From Gammaproteobacteria bacterium (GTDB taxonomy: Bacteria; Pseudomonadota; Gammaproteobacteria; Pseudomonadales; Pseudohongiellaceae), in NCBI GenBank assembly GCA_029253585.1, contig JAQWZF010000006.1, positions 1 through 64,000 on the forward strand: 64,000 nt of DNA. Direction: 5' to 3'. This document shows, one piece after another, positions 44,187 through 53,878 of the stretch (the stretch's first letter is position 1; each line of letters starts with the position of its first letter). The position numbers and the translations under genes are program-made. The notes below the pieces were generated by a model that was given only the letters and a program-made list of their open reading frames with translations, made no database searches and had not been told where the DNA came from.

Positions 44187-44885
44187 GTGCTGCTCGCTGA
44201 CTATAAGCACTTCAAAGCCGAAACCAAGCAGGGCGAGGATAAGGCGCAGCCACCCTTAGTTGTCCGCAGGCTGGGCTTGCAGGAATATCAGCCAATCTGG
44301 AAATCCATGCGTTATCTGGTGGAGCAGGCTGCGGAGGATCGCGCTGACGAGGTCTGGTTACTGAGTCACAAACCGGTTTTTACTCAGGGCCAGGCAGGAA
44401 AGGCTGAGCATGTCTTAAATCCGGCTCCCATCCCCGTAGTTCAGATAGATCGAGGCGGTCAGGTAACCTATCATGGCCCAGGCCAGCTGGTTGTTTACCT
44501 GTTACTGAATGTCAGGCGCCGTAATATGGGCGTGCGCGATCTCGTTGACCTCATCGAGCTGGCGATAATTCAGACTTTGCAGGAATTTGGTATAGCGGCG
44601 AGTGGCAAAGCGAAGGCTCCCGGTGTCTATGTTAATGATGCTAAAATAGCTGCCCTGGGTTTGCGTATACGCAGAGGCAGGAGCTATCACGGACTTAGCC
44701 TCAATGTGCAGATGGACTTGGAGCCATTTTCGCGTATTAATCCTTGCGGTTTTGAAAACCTGGCGGTTACACAGATTGCTGACCATGTGCCTGATACTGA
44801 GATGCTAATGCAGAGGGTGAGCAGGGTGCTCAGCAACAAATTGTTAGATGCGCTAGGCTATCTCGAACATAACGAATCCGATTGA
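44187..44885 (+). CDS. lipB: Octanoyl-ACP:protein octanoyltransferase
   Basis: 232 residues. Transfers octanoate from ACP to lipoyl domains. Motifs are [31 protein letters not shown], the catalytic Lys in [14 protein letters not shown] and the catalytic Cys in [13 protein letters not shown]. The start is GTG one base after the ybeD stop. lipA follows after 16 bases. Confidence 0.97.
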   Translation: MLLADYKHFKAETKQGEDKAQPPLVVRRLGLQEYQPIWKSMRYLVEQAAEDRADEVWLLSHKPVFTQGQAGKAEHVLNPAPIPVVQIDRGGQVTYHGPGQLVVYLLLNVRRRNMGVRDLVDLIELAIIQTLQEFGIAASGKAKAPGVYVNDAKIAALGLRIRRGRSYHGLSLNVQMDLEPFSRINPCGFENLAVTQIADHVPDTEMLMQRVSRVLSNKLLDALGYLEHNESD

Positions 44886-44901
44886 GTGAGAATTAATCTA
44901 C

Positions 44902-45864
44902 ATGGCTGACAGAGAGCGAAGAAACGTTTTAGTTGAAGGAGAGAAGCTTCGAGGCGCTGACAAAGTTCGTCGCATTCCGGTGAAGGTGATCCCCACCACT
45001 GAGCTTCTCAGTAAGCCAGATTGGATTCGTGTAAAAATCCCTGCCTCATCTAAAATAAACCATATTAAGCAGAAGTTAAGAGAGCACAAACTGGCATCGG
45101 TCTGTGAAGAAGCGTCCTGTCCAAATCTTGGGGAATGTTTTAGTAACGGTACCGCGACATTTATGATTATGGGAGACATCTGCACTCGGCGTTGCCCATT
45201 TTGCGATGTGGCCCATGGCAAACCCAAACCTCTGTATGAGAATGAACCGACAGAACTCGCCGCAGCCATCAGTGAGATGGGTCTGAGTTATGTGGTGATC
45301 ACCTCGGTAGACCGTGATGATCTGAAAGACAGTGGGGCGCAGCATTTCGCTAATTGCATAAGCGAGACACGCAGATTAAATTCCGACATCAAGGTTGAGG
45401 TGCTAGTGCCTGATTTTCGCGGCAGGATGGATATTGCGCTGGAGATCCTCAAAGACAGTCCGCCCGACGTATTCAATCATAATCTTGAAACCGTACCCAG
45501 GTTATACAAGCAGGCGAGGCCGGGAGCAGATTATGCCTGGTCGCTAGAACTGCTTAAGAGATATAAAGCGCTGAAGCCCGAGGTAACAACGAAGTCGGGC
45601 TTGATGCTAGGGCTGGGCGAGACTCTGGATGAAGTGAAACAAGTCATGGTCGATCTCTATGAGCACAACATTGACATGGTGACCCTCGGCCAGTACCTCC
45701 AGCCATCTAGAGATCATCTTAAGGTAGAGCGCTTCGTCCATCCCGATGAATTCGAAGAGCTGCGCGCCTATGGTGAGAGCCTAGGTTTTAAACATGTGGC
45801 CAGTGGACCCTTGGTAAGATCTTCTTATCATGCGGATAAACAGGCTCATGGCGAGCAAATTTAG
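44902..45864 (+). CDS. lipA: Lipoyl synthase
   Basis: 320 residues, radical SAM enzyme inserting two sulfurs into octanoyl groups. The auxiliary cluster cysteines are in [13 protein letters not shown]; the radical SAM CxxxCxxC is in CTRRCPFC. Further family marks are [16 protein letters not shown], the substrate loop near [10 protein letters not shown] and the C-terminal [10 protein letters not shown] with the conserved RSSY. Full length. It works directly after lipB. Confidence 0.98.
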   Translation: MADRERRNVLVEGEKLRGADKVRRIPVKVIPTTELLSKPDWIRVKIPASSKINHIKQKLREHKLASVCEEASCPNLGECFSNGTATFMIMGDICTRRCPFCDVAHGKPKPLYENEPTELAAAISEMGLSYVVITSVDRDDLKDSGAQHFANCISETRRLNSDIKVEVLVPDFRGRMDIALEILKDSPPDVFNHNLETVPRLYKQARPGADYAWSLELLKRYKALKPEVTTKSGLMLGLGETLDEVKQVMVDLYEHNIDMVTLGQYLQPSRDHLKVERFVHPDEFEELRAYGESLGFKHVASGPLVRSSYHADKQAHGEQI

Positions 45865-45901
45865 ATTCGCCAGCGCCGTTCAGTATTGCTCTTAGGCAGT
45901 C

Positions 45902-46642
45902 ATGAATACCAATATAAGGAAAATAATTATCTGCATTGCAGCGCTGCTCGTCGCTGTAGCAACTATCGTGTTTATTGCGCAGAATCCTGCTCGAATTGGC
46001 AGTGAGCCCTTGTTTGTTCGAGCCGCGCTCTTGTCGCTAGCCATCGTTGCGGCGCTCATAGCGGCCTATCCCTTCAATCCCCTATTTTCAGACAAGCCCG
46101 GCACCTATGCCGCCGCTGTCTGCATACCAGCTATTGTGCCGGTTCTGGTTTACTATTTTGTTCTACTGCCCCAGCAAGCAGGAGTGGGAATTAGTGCGGA
46201 GCAGGTAACTAGTGAAATGATTACCGATAGCTCAAGTAATGGAATTATCGAGGTGGGGTTTAGCTACCCGATCTATACGCCAGCTCTGCGGGTTAGCAAT
46301 CTTGAGCTGTTTACCAAGCAGGTTAATGTGTTCATGAGAATGACGGACGCCAACGGTGAGTCGGCCTTGTTTAGAGCGGTGAGAACCCGTATCCCAGGTT
46401 CAAGCCTGAGCGTCGAGTCTACGGTGCGGGGAATGTTGAGTGAATCTGATGGCTATAAGTTTATTCCCCTGCTGATACCCCCGGCCAGCAGCATTACCAC
46501 GCGCGTTGCTTTCATTATCAGTAATCTCGACAACGGGTCTAATTTTACCGATGCCCTGAGCAGAGCGACTCAAGCCCAATTTGAGTTGCGCGACCCGGAA
46601 ACCGAAGAGTTGCTCCTGGAGTTTCCTCTCAACCCGATCTAG
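45902..46642 (+). CDS. Hypothetical membrane protein, 246 residues
   Basis: I do not recognise a family. There are three hydrophobic helices (about 7-25, 38-57 and 68-90), then a soluble, probably periplasmic domain of about 150 residues with beta-strand character (VGFSYPIYTPALRVSN, VFMRMTDANGES, RVAFIISNLDNG). It lies 37 bases after lipA on the same strand and its stop overlaps the convergent hydroxylase-like gene by four bases. Envelope function only as a guess. Confidence 0.7.
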   Translation: MNTNIRKIIICIAALLVAVATIVFIAQNPARIGSEPLFVRAALLSLAIVAALIAAYPFNPLFSDKPGTYAAAVCIPAIVPVLVYYFVLLPQQAGVGISAEQVTSEMITDSSSNGIIEVGFSYPIYTPALRVSNLELFTKQVNVFMRMTDANGESALFRAVRTRIPGSSLSVESTVRGMLSESDGYKFIPLLIPPASSITTRVAFIISNLDNGSNFTDALSRATQAQFELRDPETEELLLEFPLNPI

Positions 46643-47859
46643 TTCATTGCAAGATTTTGAGTGCGCTTCGAGCCTGCGATAAGAAGCAGGGGTAGTGCTA
46701 GCGCCGAATTGCCAATCAGCAGCGCCGTCATGACCGGGCCTAGATCAAGCAACAGCAGAAACGGCATTAGAAATACCAACCTGACTATTTCCAAGGTCAG
46801 GGCAAACTCCCTTCCCTCTAGGGAAGTCCCATGTACAAAGAACGAGAAGAAAAGATAAGTTACGACGGCGCCTAGCAGCAAGTAATCGAGAGACCCCGCG
46901 CTGAGCAAGACCGCAAGGCTTAGCGCGACGGTAAGCGTAAACTGGACCGCCGTATAGATCAGACTGAAGCGTGAGATTTCTGGGTCGAATTTCTGAGTGA
47001 GGTCGACCGACTTGCCCTCGAGTTTGCAATGACTCTGCTGCGTGTCGGCGCGCCAGCCCGGCGGTTTGACTAATAGTTTCAGCTTATTGAGTACCCCGGG
47101 CATAGCGTAGAAGTCCAGGATGAGGCGCCAGTAAACGTGTACATTAGCCCACACGGGGTTCCAGCTATTCAACGGTTTGCGTAAGCCGAAGGCAACGGGC
47201 TCTTCTGCCAGCTCCTCCTGAAAGCTGCCAAAAATTCTGTCCCAAAGAATGAAGACGCCGCCGTAGTTTTTGTCTACATAGACCTTGTTGCGGCCATGAT
47301 GAACCCTGTGATTCGAAGGCGAAACGAATATCCATTCAAAGGGGCCGAGCTTGGGGACATGCTCGGTATGAACCCAGAACTGATAGATTAAATTCAGGCT
47401 CACGACGGTGAATAGAATTTCAGCTGGAAAACCCAGGAAGAAAAAAGGCAGGTAGAACAGGAAGCCATAGAAATCGATGCTGCTTTGACGTAGCGCTGTA
47501 CTCAGATTGAAGTCTTCGCTCTGGTGGTGTGCGACATGGGAACCCCAGAATAAGGCAACTTCATGGCCCAAACGATGCTTCCAGTAGTAGGCAAAGTCGT
47601 ACAGCAGGAAACAACTGATCCAAACCCAGAGTGCTTGATCCGACAGCTGTGCGAGTTGATACCTGGCAACAATAATTTCGTAGATTGTCCCGGAAAGGCC
47701 AATAATAACAAGGCCTTGGAGGCGACTTAGACTGCCCATAGAGATGTTGTTAATGCTGTCGTTGAGCCTGTAGGTGTTTTTGCCGCGCACGATCCCATAG
47801 GCTAACTCGATGAAAATCAGCAGAAAGAAAAACGGAATGGCTGCCAGAATGAGGTCCAT
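46639..47859 (-). CDS. Sterol desaturase / fatty acid hydroxylase family membrane protein
   Basis: 406 residues. A di-iron histidine cluster is spread over HRLGH (near 95-99), HVAHH (about 108-112), a single His in the WVHTEH region, and HRVHHG (about 183-188), typical of the superfamily. Four or more helices sit in the first 170 residues, and about three more extra hydrophobic helices form a C-terminal region (300-400) beyond the core domain. Substrate unknown: sterols, fatty acids or ether lipids are all possible. Monocistronic. Confidence 0.88.
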   Translation of the reverse strand: MDLILAAIPFFFLLIFIELAYGIVRGKNTYRLNDSINNISMGSLSRLQGLVIIGLSGTIYEIIVARYQLAQLSDQALWVWISCFLLYDFAYYWKHRLGHEVALFWGSHVAHHQSEDFNLSTALRQSSIDFYGFLFYLPFFFLGFPAEILFTVVSLNLIYQFWVHTEHVPKLGPFEWIFVSPSNHRVHHGRNKVYVDKNYGGVFILWDRIFGSFQEELAEEPVAFGLRKPLNSWNPVWANVHVYWRLILDFYAMPGVLNKLKLLVKPPGWRADTQQSHCKLEGKSVDLTQKFDPEISRFSLIYTAVQFTLTVALSLAVLLSAGSLDYLLLGAVVTYLFFSFFVHGTSLEGREFALTLEIVRLVFLMPFLLLLDLGPVMTALLIGNSALALPLLLIAGSKRTQNLAMN

Positions 47860-48019
47860 AGGCCTTAGTTTACCTTAGAATAGGGCTGGATATTAAATGG
47901 AAGGCCACAATTTCTGCAAAACGCGGTATTATTTGCAGCTATTGCCTGGCACAAACCCACTTTGCATATACCTCCCTAGCACAGGCCTAGGACAAGCATA
48001 ATTCAGGAGATCGGTCGTT

Positions 48020-50449
48020 ATGAAGAGAACCGTCTTGCTAGCAGCAGCGATTACCGCGTTACTCATTAATTCCTTAGTTTTGGCACAAGGCATTCAACAG
48101 ACGAAAGGATCGTTTCAAGACAAGTTTCGTCAGCTGAACGAAGTCTTACCGACTCCGAATGTTTATAGAAACGCCTCCGGCCAGCCGGGCCATCAGTATT
48201 GGCAGCAGGAAGTCGATTACGAGATCGATGTCGCTCTGGATGAAGAGTCGCAGCGAATCTCCGGTACCGAAACCATTAGCTATCAGAATAACTCTCCAGA
48301 CACCCTGGGCTATCTCTGGTTGCAGCTAGATCAGAATCGTTTTCGCAATGACTCCATTGGCAATATGAGCTCTACCTTTAATAGGAGTAGCCCTGACTCA
48401 AATTCGCCTGCCCGCCTAAGCCTGGGCCAGCTACGCAGTATCCAATACATAGAAGACGTGGATCATGGTTACGAAATAAGCTCCGTCCGCGACAGCTCGG
48501 GCAATGATCTGCCCCATACGATTGTCGGTACGCTAATGCGGATAGATCTGCCGCGGCCCTTAAGCTCGGGTCAAGACATCGAATTCGAAATCGATTATGC
48601 CTATCACATCGTCAATGGCGATGTGCTTCGGCCTCGCGGTGGTTACGAGTATTTTCCAGATGACGAGAATGAGGACGGTAATTATCTGTTCGCAATTTCC
48701 CAATGGTTCCCCCGCCTGGTTGCCTATACCGACTACGAGGGTTGGACCAACAAAGAATTTTTAGGCTCAGGTGAGTTTACTCTGGAGTTTGGTGACTACG
48801 AAGTTTCACTGACCGTTCCTTCAGATCACATCGTAGCGGCTACGGGCGAGCTGCAGAATGCTAACCAGGTGTTAACCCGAGTTCAGCGCGATCGTCTGCA
48901 GGAAGCGGAGACGGCCGCACGCCCGGTGTTCATCGTTACGCCCGAAGAAGCCCTAGAGAACGAGAGAGAAGGGGTGAGCGACACGAAGACATGGCGCTTC
49001 GCTGCGGAAAACGTTCGTGACTTCGCCTGGGGTTCTTCAAGAAAATTTATTTGGGATGCCAAGGGGTATCGTCAGGAGGGTGCCGAGCAAGAGCTGGTAA
49101 TGGCGATGTCCTACTACCCTAAGGAAGGTGGCACACTGTGGTCAGATCTGTCTACTGAAGTTGTCATTCATACACTGGAAGTGTACAGCCGCTTCTCATT
49201 CGATTTCCCTTATCCTACGGCCATTTCATTGAATGCGGGTTTTGTCGGCGGCATGGAATATCCGATGATCACATTTAACGGCCCGCGAACCACGCTGCAG
49301 GACGATGGTAGTCGTACTTATTCTCTTGCGGAAAAACGTTTCCTGATAGGAGTGGTGATTCATGAGGTGGGACACTTCTATTTTCCCATGATTGTAAATT
49401 CTGACGAGCGGCAATGGACCTGGATGGATGAGGGTATTAACAGCTATCTTGATTCGGTTGCAGGGCGTGAGTGGGATGCGGAGATACCCTGGGGTGTTGA
49501 GCCAAGGTATATCGTCGATTATATGGTTTCTCAGAATCAGGTTCCTGTCATGACGCAGTCTGACAGCGTGCTGCGCCTGGGGCCCAACGCTTATTCGAAG
49601 CCTGCTACTGCTATCAATATACTGCGCGAAACAATTATGGGGCGTGAGCTTTTCGATTTCGCATTTAAAGAGTACTCGCGTCAATGGGAGTTCAAGCGAC
49701 CCACACCGGCGGACTTCTTTCGTACCATGGAAGAGGCGTCTGGTATAGATCTGGACTGGTTCTGGCGTGGCTGGTTCTACACGACCGACCATGTGGATAT
49801 CTCCCTCGATCGTGTCTACCAGATGCGTATGGACACGGAGAATCCAGATATCGATTATTCTCGCCAGCGGGAGATTGAGAAAGCCTTGCCACCCTCCGTC
49901 TACATTGAGAGAAATCGTGAGGAAGGCAGGTTGCCCTGGGTTGAGCGCAATGCAGATGTTCGTGACTTCTATGACGACAACGATCAATTCACGGTCACTA
50001 ACAAGGAGCGCAATAGCTATAACAGTTTCCTGGAAGGCTTGGAAGACTGGGAACGTGCTGTTCTCGAGCGCGCAGTCTCACAAGACCTGAACTACTATAT
50101 CTTCGAGCTCTCCAATGCCGGTGGTTTGGTTATGCCGATAATTCTGGAAATGGAATATGCCGATGGGAGCAAGGAGGAGATGCGTCTGCCAGCCGAGATA
50201 TGGCGAAGAAATGCGCGCCAGGTTAAGAAGCTCATGGTGAGCGAGAAGGAATTGCTAAGTATTGTTATCGACCCCATGCAGGAAACTGCCGATGCCGATA
50301 TTGAGAATAACTACTATCCGCGCCGGATCATTCCTTCACGCATAGAGAGCTTTAAATCTGAAGGCGGTGGTAGCCTGATCGGTCGAGATATCATGCAAGA
50401 TATTAAGACAGAGCTTAAGACTGATGACGATGATGAGCCTGAAGACTAA
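48020..50449 (+). CDS. Exported M1-family metallopeptidase
   Basis: 809 residues with a Sec signal peptide (LLAAAITALLINSLVLAQ). Zinc motif HEVGH at 448-452 with the third ligand Glu471 in WMDEG, the M1 (gluzincin) signature, plus GMEYPMITF matching the GAMEN-type exopeptidase loop as GGMEYP. The protein is a periplasmic or surface aminopeptidase-like enzyme. A GGAG lies about ten bases before the ATG. The following DUF6702 gene overlaps the 3' end by 26 bases, and an intrinsic terminator sits just behind the stop. Confidence 0.9.
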   Translation: MKRTVLLAAAITALLINSLVLAQGIQQTKGSFQDKFRQLNEVLPTPNVYRNASGQPGHQYWQQEVDYEIDVALDEESQRISGTETISYQNNSPDTLGYLWLQLDQNRFRNDSIGNMSSTFNRSSPDSNSPARLSLGQLRSIQYIEDVDHGYEISSVRDSSGNDLPHTIVGTLMRIDLPRPLSSGQDIEFEIDYAYHIVNGDVLRPRGGYEYFPDDENEDGNYLFAISQWFPRLVAYTDYEGWTNKEFLGSGEFTLEFGDYEVSLTVPSDHIVAATGELQNANQVLTRVQRDRLQEAETAARPVFIVTPEEALENEREGVSDTKTWRFAAENVRDFAWGSSRKFIWDAKGYRQEGAEQELVMAMSYYPKEGGTLWSDLSTEVVIHTLEVYSRFSFDFPYPTAISLNAGFVGGMEYPMITFNGPRTTLQDDGSRTYSLAEKRFLIGVVIHEVGHFYFPMIVNSDERQWTWMDEGINSYLDSVAGREWDAEIPWGVEPRYIVDYMVSQNQVPVMTQSDSVLRLGPNAYSKPATAINILRETIMGRELFDFAFKEYSRQWEFKRPTPADFFRTMEEASGIDLDWFWRGWFYTTDHVDISLDRVYQMRMDTENPDIDYSRQREIEKALPPSVYIERNREEGRLPWVERNADVRDFYDDNDQFTVTNKERNSYNSFLEGLEDWERAVLERAVSQDLNYYIFELSNAGGLVMPIILEMEYADGSKEEMRLPAEIWRRNARQVKKLMVSEKELLSIVIDPMQETADADIENNYYPRRIIPSRIESFKSEGGGSLIGRDIMQDIKTELKTDDDDEPED

Positions 50450-50987
50450 GCAGGGCCTACTTTCTTTGCGAGAAAGACCAAGAGCGCATGCTCTTGGTCT
50501 TCTATTTTTGCTGCTTAGTCTGCTATCAGGTTACAGCGTTGCCCATCAGCAAAAAATGGCCGTCACTCGTATCTTGTTCAATGCGAACACGGGCAATATT
50601 GAAATCATGCACAGGTTTTTCATTCATGATGCTGAGCATGCCGCGGGCGTGGTGTTTGGTGAGTCGCAGAACCTAATGGAATCAGATGTATCGCGGGAGC
50701 TGTTCAGTAATTACGTAATGAATCGTTTTGCAGTTGCCGCAGAGGACTCCCTCGGGAAGAGTGTTGAGCTGAGTCTGAACTATGTGGGCGCAGAGATAGA
50801 TGGCCAGTTTCTCTGGGTCTATCAGGAGACCGAGCAGCTAGATGATGTGAAAGCGCTAAGTGTTGTGAATCTGGCGCTTCGAGATGTGTGGCCGGATCAG
50901 GTGAACCTGGTGAATGTTGAGAAAGAGGGGCAGATTCTCTCTATGCCATTCTCTGACTCTATCGAGTCGCTGCGCGTCGAACTCTAA
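50424..50987 (+). CDS. Exported DUF6702-like protein
   Basis: 187 residues. An N-terminal basic region of about 25 residues precedes a hydrophobic core (LGLLFLLLSLLSGYSVA) and a probable cleavage before HQQKMAV. The mature part (RILFNANTGNIEIMHRFFIHDAEH, then LNYVGAEIDG and LWVYQETE) matches DUF6702 proteins, which often sit next to M1 peptidases. The start is uncertain because the terminator hairpin at 50474-50508 lies within the first codons. The function is unknown. Confidence 0.75.
   Translation: MTMMSLKTKQGLLSLRERPRAHALGLLFLLLSLLSGYSVAHQQKMAVTRILFNANTGNIEIMHRFFIHDAEHAAGVVFGESQNLMESDVSRELFSNYVMNRFAVAAEDSLGKSVELSLNYVGAEIDGQFLWVYQETEQLDDVKALSVVNLALRDVWPDQVNLVNVEKEGQILSMPFSDSIESLRVEL
50474..50508 (+). 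terminator. Intrinsic terminator inside the start of the DUF6702 gene
   Basis: A perfect 12-bp stem (AAGACCAAGAGC/GCTCTTGGTCTT) with a GCAT loop is followed by CTATTTTTG. It lies 25 bases after the M1 peptidase stop but within the downstream signal-peptide codons, so it may attenuate expression of the second gene. Confidence 0.75.
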
Positions 50988-51021
50988 GACCCATCGAGCC
51001 TCTCGTTGCGCAGCTGCGTCG

Positions 51022-52542
51022 CTAGGTATCTTCCTTCCTTTGTCCCAGCCCTTGATAGTCTGCTATGGCCAGGCCCGCAGCAACGCTGGTGAAAGGGTCG
51101 TGCTCTATGACCTTGCCTGGGAACTGGATCTCTAGTATTCGCTTAACGGCGGGTATGAGTGAAGACCCGCCAGTTCTTATGACCAAGTCTATATTGTTGC
51201 TTCGTAAACCTACGCTATCCAATAGATCGGATATCGACTGACTGAAACGATCGAGCAAATCGGCAATCATGACCTCGAACTGATCGCGGCTCACGTCAAA
51301 TTCGATATCCAGTTCGGGTATGTCAAGCTTTGCGGTTTCTTTGTCGGAAAGCTCGGCCTTTAAATCCTTGATGCATTGGAATACCAGATAGCTGTAGTTG
51401 CTCTTAATCATATCGTATAGGCGCTGAAATTTTATTGAAGCCTCGTCCTTCTCATTAATTCTCTGCATAAGCGGTGTCGTGAACTTGTTCTGATTGAGCA
51501 TGTAGCTGATGGCCCAATTTAGAAGCAGGTCCTCATATTCCTCAAACGGAAACAGGGTTTCTATTTCACGATCTTCTCCGGAGCGTTTCCAGCGTTCACC
51601 CTTGCCTAGAAGGGGGAATAACAATTTTTTGAATAACACCTGATCGATATGGTCGCCACCCAACCCTATTCCATGTGTGGCCACGACTTCGAAGTTGGAT
51701 TGCTCATGACGTATCAAGCAGAGGTCGAGTGTGCCGCCACCGAAATCCACTGCCAATAGGATCTGTGACTGTGCGGGCTGTTCCTGATTCGTGTGCAGGT
51801 AGCTCAGCGCAGCTGCTATGGGTTCGGGGTAATAAGATTGCTGGATAAACTCTGCGTAACCACAGGCTTCGGACAGCATGTTGAGAGCCGCATGGTTTCG
51901 ATTGTCAGCGCTGCCCTCGAAATTAACAGGGTGACCAATACAGGCATGGTTAGTTGGGACAGGGTCGGCGAACTGCCTAGATACCAATAAGTCTATGCTT
52001 TTTCTGATCCTTAGCAACAGTGGAGTGATTAGAGCTACCAATCGAAAGGCTCTATCGAAAACCATAAGTCGTGGAGCAGCTGCACTGCCTAACAGTCGTT
52101 TAATGCCTCTAAAGAGGCGCCCCTGTTGACCGCCGTCTACAAACGACTGGCCATAGAGGGTCTGGGTATTGGCTTCTTCAGGCAGGCCCTTATCACCGGT
52201 TTGGCCGGTGGTGGTTCTGGCTTCGCCCAGAATCTCGGCGCTAAGCTCGACTTTACGACCTGTGTTGCTCTGGATGTAGTTGTTGATCGCAGTCTGGCCG
52301 GTGCTGATTTGGAAGTCTCTATCTATATAAGTGGCCGACGGCATGATAGCCGAAAGCTGTTCTAGTTGAACGAGATGCACCTTGCTGCCATCGAAGATTG
52401 CAGCCGCGCTATTGCTGGTGCCGTAATCAATTCCGATGCCAACGGCGTGATGAGGAAGTGTTTTCGAGCTTTCTTCGTTGCCTGAAAAGGAGTTCTGATT
52501 AGGAACATCGAAGCCGGGGAGTGAATTTTGATGATTTGGCAC
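51022..52542 (-). CDS. Hsp70-family protein (YegD-like)
   Basis: 506 residues. The actin/Hsp70 nucleotide-binding fold is clear: phosphate loop 1 GIGIDYGTSNSAAA at about 35, phosphate 2 LLAVDFGGGTLDLCL, adenosine motif VIRTGGSSLIPAV and connect motif near EPIAAAL. A substrate-binding domain of DnaK type is not evident; the C-terminus ends soon after the nucleotide domain. YegD-like proteins are of unknown client range. It is monocistronic and convergent with the DUF6702 gene. The N-terminal 30 residues are polar and probably disordered. Confidence 0.88.
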   Translation of the reverse strand: MPNHQNSLPGFDVPNQNSFSGNEESSKTLPHHAVGIGIDYGTSNSAAAIFDGSKVHLVQLEQLSAIMPSATYIDRDFQISTGQTAINNYIQSNTGRKVELSAEILGEARTTTGQTGDKGLPEEANTQTLYGQSFVDGGQQGRLFRGIKRLLGSAAAPRLMVFDRAFRLVALITPLLLRIRKSIDLLVSRQFADPVPTNHACIGHPVNFEGSADNRNHAALNMLSEACGYAEFIQQSYYPEPIAAALSYLHTNQEQPAQSQILLAVDFGGGTLDLCLIRHEQSNFEVVATHGIGLGGDHIDQVLFKKLLFPLLGKGERWKRSGEDREIETLFPFEEYEDLLLNWAISYMLNQNKFTTPLMQRINEKDEASIKFQRLYDMIKSNYSYLVFQCIKDLKAELSDKETAKLDIPELDIEFDVSRDQFEVMIADLLDRFSQSISDLLDSVGLRSNNIDLVIRTGGSSLIPAVKRILEIQFPGKVIEHDPFTSVAAGLAIADYQGLGQRKEDT

Positions 52543-52900
52543 TAGCTGAGCAGACCTGTTGATTTTACTGAACGATTAGACAAAAACTTCGCATCTAATC
52601 CGTGGCTGGATGCAATGGCATTATAGCTGCACGTTTGCATTGTTAGAGCTGCGTGAAAAGTCGCGTATTAGATCACATTCAGGCTATTGGTCGCCAGTGA
52701 ATATTTCCCTGAGGGGCGACTGAAGGCGCCGAAAATTGGAGCAGAAGTGGGCTCTTCCGGACATTTTTCTCGCTACTTTGGAAGCGAGTTGCCTGACTAA
52801 AAGCAAGGTCCGAATGAGAGTTGAATCTTATCGGAACTTAACCTATGCTGCCTCGAACAGATAGATATAACAAAGGCAACATCGTAGTTTAGGAGTATTC
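52543..52900. other. Divergent intergenic region with promoter candidate
   Basis: No gene is seen. TTGAAT (52821-52826) and TATGCT (52844-52849) with 17-base spacing could be the promoter of the cyclophilin gene. The remainder shows nothing recognisable. Confidence 0.35.
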
Positions 52901-53857
52901 ATGACCGTAGTTAGTTGGCGCAGCCTTGGCAGAAATCTCAGCTATTCCTCGGTTCGACTTGTTCTGTGTTTCGTCCTCGTTCCCGTCCCGTCTGCTATGG
53001 CTGGAACTATAGTCCGTATTAGCACCGGAATCGGTGATTATTCCATAGAATTGCTGGATGACGTGGCACCAATCACGGTCCAGAATTTCCTCAATTACGT
53101 CAATCGTAATGACTATAACGGCACCTATATTCACCGAGCTGTCGATAATTTTGTGGTGCAGGGCGGCGGATACCGTTTTCGCCCGTTCGAAGGCCCTATC
53201 GATGTGCCCTCTGATGCCCCGATTCAGAATGAATTCAGTGTATCCAACACGCGCGGCACGGTAGCGATGGCTAAAGTCGATGGTGACCCAAACAGCGCCA
53301 CAAATCAGTGGTTTGTAAATCTGGTGGACAATAGCGCGTCACTGGATGACAGTAATGGCGGGTTTACAGTCTTTGGCGTCGTTTTGGGCGATGGCATGAT
53401 TACTGTGGACGCTATCGATAGCTTGCCGTTTATCTCGCTGGGGGTGAAAGCTTCTGAGGCGCCCTACATCACCCCTGAATATATCAATCCAAAAGACTTC
53501 CTCTATATTAATGCCGAGGTCATGCAGCGCTTTAGCTCAGCACCCCATGTGCTCGAGTCGGCGACAGGGCTGTTAATAACCTCGGTGAGTATCGACTCGG
53601 GTGCCGATCTGATCAGCATGAATTTTAACGCAGTGAGCTCCTCGCCAAATGTGGTAATTCGCGCAAACGCGGAGAGTGTCATTCCGCGCAAAGAGAGCTT
53701 CGATGGCATAGCCGAATATTCCACCATAGACGGGCGCCTTAGAATTCCCTCGCTGGAGGTAAATTTAAATGGCTCGGTAAGCATAGTTAGCAACGTGGTT
53801 TTTGTTCTTACTGACCTGGCGACGGGTAGCTTTACACTGGAATCGTTTGATCAGTAA
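52901..53857 (+). CDS. Exported cyclophilin-type peptidyl-prolyl isomerase with extra C-terminal domain
   Basis: 318 residues. Signal peptide up to about 35 (VLCFVLVPVPSAMAG). The cyclophilin domain covers 36-200: VQNFLNYVNRNDYNGTYIHR, with active-site Arg in YIHRAV, FVVQGGGY, GTVAMAK and NQWFVNL. Beyond it are about 110 residues of beta-rich sequence with no recognised family (MQRFSSAPH to ESFDQ). It probably assists folding in the periplasm. AGGAG precedes the ATG. The transporter gene follows 21 bases later. Confidence 0.9.
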   Translation: MTVVSWRSLGRNLSYSSVRLVLCFVLVPVPSAMAGTIVRISTGIGDYSIELLDDVAPITVQNFLNYVNRNDYNGTYIHRAVDNFVVQGGGYRFRPFEGPIDVPSDAPIQNEFSVSNTRGTVAMAKVDGDPNSATNQWFVNLVDNSASLDDSNGGFTVFGVVLGDGMITVDAIDSLPFISLGVKASEAPYITPEYINPKDFLYINAEVMQRFSSAPHVLESATGLLITSVSIDSGADLISMNFNAVSSSPNVVIRANAESVIPRKESFDGIAEYSTIDGRLRIPSLEVNLNGSVSIVSNVVFVLTDLATGSFTLESFDQ

Positions 53858-53878
53858 TTTGGAGAGGTAGAGGAAATA

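Noticed and set aside
49226-49987. Long open frame (253 codons) on the minus strand
   Set aside because: It lies wholly inside the M1 peptidase gene on the opposite strand; the peptidase motifs are clear and the antisense product shows no domain.
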